Below, one piece after another: positions 7,401-10,094 of a stretch of 10,094 nt of DNA (within the stretch, counting starts at the first letter, position 1; the number at the start of each line of letters is the position of its first letter). The stretch covers positions 1-10,094 of the forward strand of contig JAFGXK010000050.1 of assembly GCA_016936695.1 (NCBI GenBank). Reading direction: 5' to 3'. A program made the position numbers and the translations under genes. Source of the stretch: Bacteroidales bacterium (GTDB lineage: Bacteria > Bacteroidota > Bacteroidia > Bacteroidales > VadinHA17). The notes under the pieces were generated by a model that was not told the origin of the DNA, did not search any database, and saw only the letters and a program-made list of their open reading frames with translations.

Positions 7401-7473
7401 GGGCAAATGATTGATTTGTATTCAAGGCACATAAAATCAGCAAGATTCCAAATGCCGCTTTAAGGGGTTTCAT
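4417..7473 (-). CDS. Secreted LamG/Ig-like/DUF1680 glycosidase, probable beta-L-arabinofuranosidase (GH127/GH146)
   Basis: This 1018-residue enzyme probably removes beta-L-arabinofuranose from plant-type glycans in the periplasm or outside the cell. Residues 1-24 are a signal peptide, cut near SFA/Q. A LamG/concanavalin-like module spans about 39-249, a bacterial Ig-like module about 287-358, and the catalytic DUF1680 (alpha/alpha)6 barrel runs from about 370, with beta-sandwich regions near the C-terminus. The zinc and nucleophile signature of characterised GH127 enzymes is intact: Glu747 and Cys749 (NESC) and the pair Cys817-Cys818 (GFSCCNGTA), equivalent to Glu338, Cys340, Cys417 (nucleophile) and Cys418 of HypBA1. 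Glu726 (NAEC) is a candidate acid/base. GH127 and GH146 cannot be separated by eye. An upstream ATG at 7546-7548 would place 25 extra residues before the signal peptide, so I reject it. A C9 run encodes Pro364-366. No SusC/D genes are nearby. Confidence 0.88.
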   Translation of the reverse strand: MKPLKAAFGILLILCALNTNQSFAQNGDQILDGIGETSLISRYMFNGDVRDWSRNNLHGIIQGNDYRFEDDSLFGNVLSLPGESEAYISIPCEMITAEESLSITGWIYLRSAKRGQIFFDFGKNGKSHFFAAPAGTSDKEGFQVQFLTESARYNAGAPSVTLNKWNHLAVVIDAPSKTLNTYINGVRVNQTENLAVETEQLFDVNLKENNKLFIGKSLDTGNTYLNARLADFRIYRIPLSDRQITRIYNIALKKEEATVRRRVEPERNLPVFPETTPQLYNAYLASVPDIIVETMVGYLPRLPRFVNGVYSDNSAGPDVRVIWPAPADNSQVLSPGTYTITGKIAGSGLQPVARVTVKEAEVHPPPDRTLETFDLDQVTLNTDTHGHDTKFIENRDKFLTGLANTNPDNFLYMFRNAFGQEQPEGAKPLGGWDSQQTKLRGHATGHYLSAIAQAYAGTGYNASLRANFAGKMEYMVNTLYELSQKSGQPETAGGEHVSDPTAVPTGPSKSDYNSDLSEEGIRTDYRNWGKGFISAYPPDQFIMLEKGATYGGSTAQIWAPYYTLHKILAGLMDVYELSGNEKALEIVKGMGDWVHARLSRVPTETLISMWNRYIAGEFGGMNEAMARLYRITGEPHYLEVARLFDNIRLFYGDAEHSHGLARNVDMFRGLHANQHIPQIMGAIEIYRNTRAAEYYHIADNFWHIATGDYMYSIGGVGGARNPNNAECFTAQPSTLYENGFAAGGQNESCATYNMLKLTRNLFLFDQRPEYMDYYERGLYNHILASVAEHTPANTYHVPLRPGSIKQFGNAEMSGFSCCNGTALESSTKLQNSIYFRSANNQALYVNLYVPSTLTWTERQISVTQATAYPKEDRTRLTIDGKGRFDLNVRVPHWATSGFFVKINGKDVKVDAVPGSYLTIRRKWKKGDKVELRMPFGFYLEPVMDQQNIASLFYGPVLLAAQESEPRTEWRKVTLDSGDISKSVSGDPSRLEFTIDDVAFKPFYETYGRHSVYLDVTLK
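6376..6384 (-). repeat. C9 homopolymer inside the glycosidase gene
   Basis: Nine Gs in a row on the plus strand read as nine Cs on the coding strand, encoding Pro364-Pro366 in the linker between the Ig-like and catalytic modules. Homopolymers of this length are prone to slippage, and a one-base change would remove the whole catalytic domain. It may also be a sequencing-error hotspot, although the frame is intact as given. Confidence 0.9.
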
Positions 7474-7493
7474 AATTATATTCTTTCTGGTTG

Positions 7494-7507
7494 CTTCATC
7501 GATGAAG
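7494..7507. promoter_or_regulatory. 14-bp perfect palindrome upstream of the glycosidase start
   Basis: CTTCATCGATGAAG is perfectly self-complementary and lies 20 bp before the chosen glycosidase start codon. Its position would suit an operator or a 5'-leader hairpin. I could not find a good TAnnTTTG promoter for the glycosidase gene around it, so the role is open. Confidence 0.35.
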
Positions 7508-7550
7508 GAAGTAAACTTACCAAAAAAACGAATACCTCGCTCTTTCAAAC

Positions 7551-7634
7551 ATGGCCTGTAATGTGGATATGGGAAAATGGATTATAAGCTATGCTCATGA
7601 TCCCGTTGGGGGAAGCTTCAAAATCATCATCTAA
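7551..7634 (+). CDS. Doubtful 27-aa ORF ending at a terminator
   Basis: A plus-strand frame from ATG 7551 encodes MACNVDMGKWIISYAHDPVG and then GSFKIII, stopping at TAA 7632-7634. Three bases later a plus-oriented hairpin with a seven-T tract begins. The frame stays open upstream only to a TAA at 7512-7514, inside the leader of the divergent glycosidase gene. It could be a small peptide gene, the remnant 3' end of a lost gene, or chance. I recognise no family. Confidence 0.2.
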   Translation: MACNVDMGKWIISYAHDPVGGSFKIII

Positions 7635-7637
7635 GAC

Positions 7638-7655
7638 GCCCTCCGGGCTTTTTTT
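7638..7655 (+). terminator. Plus-strand rho-independent terminator inside the nested repeat
   Basis: A short GC stem, GCCC (7638-7641) with GGGC (7645-7648), is followed by seven Ts (7649-7655). It would stop plus-strand transcription, although no secure plus-strand gene precedes it; only the 27-codon ORF at 7551 points this way. Confidence 0.55.
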
Positions 7656-7708
7656 GTTTTACCCGAATCCCTCGCTTAAGCGAGCTTGGCTCGTGATTCG
7701 GGTAAAAC

Positions 7709-7734
7709 AAAAAACCCGCAGCAAAGCTGCGGGT
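7709..7734 (-). terminator. Rho-independent terminator of tRNA-Ser
   Basis: Read on the minus strand, ACCCGCAGC-TTT-GCTGCGGGT (7734 down to 7714) is a perfect stem with a three-base loop, and a run of six Ts (7714-7709) follows. It starts about 16 nt beyond the tRNA 3' end, which is the expected place for the tRNA terminator. Confidence 0.9.
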
Positions 7735-7749
7735 CTTAGATGATGATTT

Positions 7750-7841
7750 TGGCGGAGAAAGAGGGATTCGAACCCCCGGTCCCACGATAGCAGGACAACG
7801 GTTTTCAAGACCGCCGCATTCGACCGCTCTGCCATTTCTCC
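7750..7841 (-). tRNA. tRNA-Ser(UGA)
   Basis: The minus strand folds as a class II tRNA. The acceptor stem is GGAGAAA (7841-7835) with TTTCTCC (7760-7754), the discriminator is G (7753), and CCA is encoded (7752-7750). The anticodon arm GCGGT-CTTGAAA-ACCG gives anticodon TGA, and the T-arm carries GGTTCGAAT. The long variable arm and the length of 89 nt without CCA are typical of tRNA-Ser. It reads UCA and, by wobble, other UCN codons. It has its own promoter-like element and terminator. Confidence 0.96.
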
Positions 7842-7846
7842 CTTCG

Positions 7847-7872
7847 TCCGCCGTAGCTCCAGCGAAGGCGGA
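7847..7872. repeat. REP-like palindrome in the tRNA leader
   Basis: TCCGCC (7847-7852) pairs with GGCGGA (7867-7872) around a GTAGCTCCAGCGAA loop. An 11-bp direct repeat, TTCGTCCGCCG, occurs at 7843-7853 and again at 7874-7884. From memory, very similar TCCGCC...GGCGGA units are scattered through Bacteroidota genomes as intergenic repeats. Here it lies between the tRNA promoter and the tRNA 5' end, so it would be transcribed in the tRNA leader. Confidence 0.55.
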
Positions 7873-7884
7873 ATTCGTCCGCCG

Positions 7885-7914
7885 CAAAGATAATACTTTT
7901 TTCATTTTTCCGAA
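7885..7914 (-). promoter_or_regulatory. Probable tRNA-Ser promoter
   Basis: On the minus strand TATCTTTG (7892-7885) fits the Bacteroidota -7 consensus TAnnTTTG. TTCG (7914-7911), one mismatch from the TTTG -33 box, lies 18 bp upstream of it. Transcription would begin about 40 nt before the tRNA 5' end. Confidence 0.6.
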
Positions 7915-8119
7915 TTTTTAGGAAAAATATCCGAATTGACAGATAATCAAAGAGATGAACTATTTATCAACAGGATTTTAACACTAAATAATTAGACAAA
8001 GCCGTAAGTGCCCGTAAGATGCGAGTTTGCGATGCATTTACAGTTCCCTGGGTTTCCTGTCAAAATTCCTCGTTTTACGTCTAAAACCTGCACTATTTGG
8101 GGAAAATAGGCAAAAATTA
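7915..8119. other. Intergenic spacer between tRNA-Ser and HU promoters
   Basis: This AT-rich spacer separates two divergent promoters. I see only a 7-bp direct repeat CCGTAAG (8002-8008 and 8012-8018) and no gene or stable hairpin. Confidence 0.5.
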
Positions 8120-8150
8120 TTTGCTCATGTATTAAAATGAAATATATTTG
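8120..8150 (+). promoter_or_regulatory. HU gene promoter, Bacteroidota type
   Basis: TTTG (8120-8123) and TATATTTG (8143-8150) are separated by exactly 19 bp, a full match to the Bacteroidota primary sigma consensus (TTTG, N19, TAnnTTTG). The predicted transcript start near 8157 leaves a leader of about 35 nt before the HU start codon. Confidence 0.88.
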
Positions 8151-8191
8151 TACCCAAGAGAACCATTGGTCTAACCTTTAAATCGTAAATT

Positions 8192-8461
8192 ATGACAAAA
8201 AAAGAACTGGTTAATGCAATTGCCGAAGACTCCGGTCTTTCCATCAAAGATTCCGGCAAGGCTTTAAACGCATTCGTTACAGCTTTCGGAGCAGCAATGA
8301 AAAAAGGACAGAGAATCCAGCTGCCGAACATGGGTACATTTAAAGTTACCAAAAGAAGTGCAAGAGTTGTCCGCAACCCACGTACCAATGCCAAACTTAA
8401 CGTTCCTGCAAAGAAAGTCGTTAAATTCAAACCGGCTCCCGCACTTAACAAAGGTCTTTAA
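8192..8461 (+). CDS. HU-family DNA-binding protein
   Basis: This 89-residue nucleoid protein of the HU/IHF family should bind and bend DNA as a dimer. The N-terminal helices begin MTKKELVNAIAEDSGLS. The beta-sheet core carries GQRIQLPNMGTFKV (about 39-52). The DNA-intercalating arm RNPRTNAKLNVPAKK keeps the key RNP proline (residues 61-63), and the C-terminal part is VKFKPAPALNKGL. Compared with the usual HU arm start RxGRNPxTGE, this one reads ARVVRNPRTNA, a modest divergence seen among Bacteroidota HU paralogues. Length and the ATG start are standard, and an overlapping minus-strand frame is only a shadow. The gene is a single-gene unit with a strong promoter and terminator, consistent with abundant expression. 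HU rather than IHF is inferred from overall similarity. Confidence 0.95.
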   Translation: MTKKELVNAIAEDSGLSIKDSGKALNAFVTAFGAAMKKGQRIQLPNMGTFKVTKRSARVVRNPRTNAKLNVPAKKVVKFKPAPALNKGL

Positions 8462-8483
8462 TCGTGTTTCAATGAGATTGCCT

Positions 8484-8515
8484 GGGGGGTGTTTGATTGC
8501 ACCCCCCTTTTTTTT
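8484..8515 (+). terminator. Strong rho-independent terminator of the HU gene
   Basis: GGGGGGTG (8484-8491) pairs perfectly with CACCCCCC (8500-8507) around an 8-nt loop, followed by eight Ts (8508-8515). It lies 22 nt after the HU stop codon. Confidence 0.95.
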
Positions 8516-8605
8516 GTGCGCTCCCGGTCGTGCAAGCAAAAATTCTATTCTGAAATTAATTTTCATATAATGTTCTGAAACATAAAATTAATTTAGATGG
8601 ATAAA

Positions 8606-8635
8606 TTTTTATTTGAGTATTTTTTGTTATTTTTG
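8606..8635 (+). promoter_or_regulatory. Candidate promoter of the LytTR regulator gene
   Basis: TATTTTTG (8628-8635) fits the TAnnTTTG -7 box. The -33 position offers only TTTT (8606-8609) at 18 bp; a true TTTG (8612-8615) lies too close. The site is 30 bp before the start codon. The AT-rich sequence makes chance matches likely. Confidence 0.4.
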
Positions 8636-8665
8636 ATCTGAAAACCCCGGTTCAAATCTGAAAGC

Positions 8666-9373
8666 ATGAACTGTATAATTGTCGACGATGATAAGCTTAG
8701 TTGTAAGCTTCTTGAAGGTTATGTGAATAAGTATTCCTCCCTTAATCTTATGGGTGTCTATAATGACCCGGTGACTGCGAGGAATGAGATTTCCCAGCAA
8801 AAGGACGTCGACCTTATTCTCCTCGATATTAAAATGCCGGAGATGGACGGGTTCGACCTCCTTGGCAGCCTCGACCATCCGCCAAACGTAATAGTGGTAT
8901 CGGGCGGAGAGGAGTTTGCACTGAGAGCATTCGACTTCAACGTGGTCGATTTCCTCCTGAAACCAGTCTCATATGCAAGGTTCTGCAAGGCTATAGATAA
9001 GGTGATGAGGTATTTCTCTCCAAAGGAGCCGCCTAAATCGGGCGATGAGGAGATCTTCATCAAAAAGGGTTCATCGCTTGTTAAATTAAAGCTAAGGGAG
9101 ATAGTCTATGTTGAAGCTCTCGAGAACTATGTGACCCTCAACACCGGTACCGACAAGTATACGATCCACTTTACAATGAAGGCCATTGAAAGCCAACTGC
9201 CATCAGGTGTCTTTATCAGGGTTCACAGATCATATATAATAAATAAGAAGATGATCCAGGCTATCAAGGAAAATTCCCTTGATATAATGGTCGGCCAGAC
9301 TATAAAGAATATCCCTGTTGGTAAGTCGTTCAGAGATTCCCTTTTGAACGATATTAATGTTATGGCCCGATAA
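8666..9373 (+). CDS. LytTR-family response regulator
   Basis: This 235-residue two-component regulator has an N-terminal receiver domain (about 1-115) and a C-terminal LytTR DNA-binding domain (about 130-230). The receiver keeps all active-site residues: Asp7-Asp9 (VDDDK), phospho-acceptor Asp54 (LLDIKMPEMDG), Ser79 in place of Thr (VVSGG), and Lys99-Pro100 (LLKPVS). The LytTR part shows the family marks FIKKGSSLVKLKLREIVYVEALENYVTL and FIRVHRSYIIN. Such regulators are usually phosphorylated by LytS/histidine-kinase-type sensors and bind paired direct repeats upstream of targets. No kinase gene is in this window, so it is an orphan as far as can be seen. The aminotransferase gene starts 12 bp downstream with no terminator between, suggesting one transcript. 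The target genes are unknown. Confidence 0.94.
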   Translation: MNCIIVDDDKLSCKLLEGYVNKYSSLNLMGVYNDPVTARNEISQQKDVDLILLDIKMPEMDGFDLLGSLDHPPNVIVVSGGEEFALRAFDFNVVDFLLKPVSYARFCKAIDKVMRYFSPKEPPKSGDEEIFIKKGSSLVKLKLREIVYVEALENYVTLNTGTDKYTIHFTMKAIESQLPSGVFIRVHRSYIINKKMIQAIKENSLDIMVGQTIKNIPVGKSFRDSLLNDINVMAR

Positions 9374-9385
9374 TCAGGCTAAAGC

Positions 9386-10094
9386 ATGATGTATACAAGC
9401 AAACAGCTTTTCCTGAAATACCTCGGACAAACTTCACCATCTCCATTATTCCTTGAAATAGAAAAGGCTGAAGGGGTTTTTATGTACGACCCTTCCGGCG
9501 AAAAATATCTCGATCTTATTTCCGGCGTCTCGGTAAGCAATACCGGTCACAGGCATCCGAAAGTCGTAAATGCCATCCGCGAGCAACTCGATGCCTATAT
9601 GCACCTGATGGTATACGGAGAGATGATTCAGAGCCCGCAGGTTAAATATGCAGAATTGCTTGCAATGTACCTTCCGCCTTCCTTAAGCTCAACCTACTTC
9701 GTCAACTCAGGCAGTGAGGCAGTCGAAGGCGCCCTCAAACTGGCCAGGAGATCCACCGGACGCAGCAAAATTGTTTCATTCCGGAATGCTTACCACGGAA
9801 GCACTCTCGGAGCCCTGAGCATCCAGGGAAGTGAAGATTACAAAACTGCTTTCAGACCTCTTCTTCCGGATACATGGCTCGCCGAATTCAATAATCCTGA
9901 TTCGCTTGATATTATCGACTCAAATACGGCCTGCGTTATTATCGAACCCATTCAGGGAGAGGGTGGCATTGTTACTCCCGACGATGGTTTTCTTGGACTT
10001 CTCCGGAAGCTTTGCTCGGATGCAGGCGCTCTGCTTATTTTTGATGAGATACAGACCGGATTCGGCAGGACCGGACCCATGTTTGCTACCGGCA
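9386..10094 (+). CDS. Class III aminotransferase, N-terminal part (runs off the window)
   Basis: The first 236 residues of a fold-type I, PLP-dependent class III aminotransferase are present; the frame is open to the window end with no stop. Family marks are NSGSEAVEGALKLARR (from Asn107, phosphate-binding), NAYHGSTLGA (Tyr136-His137-Gly138), IEPIQGEGG (Glu187 on) and DEIQTGFGRTG, where Asp220 should contact the PLP pyridine nitrogen. The PLP-binding lysine would lie beyond the window. The sequence resembles acetylornithine/ornithine/4-aminobutyrate aminotransferases, but substrate cannot be told from this part. ATGATG at 9386-9391 gives two adjacent start choices; I took the first. It follows the LytTR regulator by 12 bp and is probably co-transcribed with it. 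Confidence 0.92.
   Translation, partial: MMYTSKQLFLKYLGQTSPSPLFLEIEKAEGVFMYDPSGEKYLDLISGVSVSNTGHRHPKVVNAIREQLDAYMHLMVYGEMIQSPQVKYAELLAMYLPPSLSSTYFVNSGSEAVEGALKLARRSTGRSKIVSFRNAYHGSTLGALSIQGSEDYKTAFRPLLPDTWLAEFNNPDSLDIIDSNTACVIIEPIQGEGGIVTPDDGFLGLLRKLCSDAGALLIFDEIQTGFGRTGPMFATG

Larger units (their letters stand above)
7619..7751. repeat. Nested inverted repeat with two inward-facing terminators
   Basis: Outer arms of 19 bp (7619-7637 and 7733-7751, AAAATCATCATCTAAGA and complement) enclose inner arms of 20 bp (7650-7669 and 7695-7714, containing TTTTACCCGAATC and complement). Both pairs are perfect. Between outer and inner arms sit two different hairpins: GCCC-TCC-GGGC on the left and CCCGCAGC-AAA-GCTGCGGG on the right. 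The core 7670-7694 holds the overlapping palindromes CTCGCTTAAGCGAG and CGAGC-TTG-GCTCG. The fold resembles a cloverleaf or cruciform. The right outer arm abuts the tRNA-Ser 3' end, and its last bases form part of the encoded CCA. No flanking target duplication is visible. Confidence 0.85.

Noticed and set aside
7474..7548. N-terminal extension of the glycosidase to ATG 7546-7548
   Set aside because: It would place 25 charged and polar residues before an evident signal peptide, which starts naturally at 7473.
7734..7841. Integration site (attachment sequence) at the tRNA-Ser
   Set aside because: tRNA-Ser genes are common targets, but there is no integrase and no second copy of the tRNA 3' end in the window; the neighbouring repeat is inverted, not direct.
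7627..7905. 92-codon minus-strand open frame across the tRNA
   Set aside because: It is a translation of the tRNA-Ser, its leader and its terminator region (the frame reads NGRAVECGGLENRCPAIV across the tRNA), not a protein.
7964..7972. DnaA-box-like TTATCAACA near the HU promoter
   Set aside because: A single site with one mismatch to TTATCCACA, with no cluster, no AT-rich unwinding element and no dnaA or dnaN nearby; not an origin.
8125..8566. Minus-strand open frames over the HU gene
   Set aside because: They are antisense shadows of a clear HU gene with its own promoter and terminator.

Overview
The window looks like ordinary chromosomal DNA from a member of the Bacteroidota. The evidence is a perfect Bacteroidota-type promoter (TTTG, 19 bp, TAnnTTTG) before an HU gene, start codons without Shine-Dalgarno sequences, a surface-type lipoprotein with SprB repeats, a LamG/GH127-type glycosidase and a LytTR response regulator. 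I infer a Bacteroidales- or Marinilabiliales-like organism but cannot name a genus.

Layout. Positions 1-74 may hold the tail of an upstream gene. Next is a compact plus-strand cluster: a DUF454 (YbaN-like) membrane protein (115-501), a Cdd1-type helix-hairpin-helix protein (505-813) and a Tat-exported C_GCAxxG_C_C cysteine protein (862-1497). A 437-nt non-coding stretch follows, with a perfect 9-bp hairpin and a terminator. A 44-codon ORF (1935-2069) then leads into a 506-aa SprB-repeat lipoprotein (2114-3634), closed by a strong terminator. A DUF4256 protein (3802-4374) converges on a large minus-strand secreted glycosidase of the DUF1680 (GH127/GH146) superfamily (4417-7473).

Positions 7474-8191 are mostly structural. 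They hold a nested inverted repeat of about 133 nt with terminators facing inward from both sides, a tRNA-Ser(UGA) on the minus strand, a REP-like palindrome in the tRNA leader, and the HU promoter. HU (8192-8461) has its own terminator. A LytTR response regulator (8666-9373) is followed 12 bp later by a class III aminotransferase that runs off the window end.

How the genes work together. The DUF454, Cdd1 and C_GCAxxG genes are close enough to be one transcript, possibly a redox-linked envelope function, but their joint role is unknown. The glycosidase stands alone, with no SusC/SusD, sulfatase or regulator in view, so this is not a classical polysaccharide utilisation locus. The regulator and aminotransferase probably share a transcript.

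I see no defence system, phage, transposase, integrase or CRISPR array. The observations most worth a second look are the nested palindrome beside the tRNA, a C9 homopolymer inside the glycosidase gene, the duplicated domain flanking the SprB repeats, and the small ORFs at 1935 and 7551.
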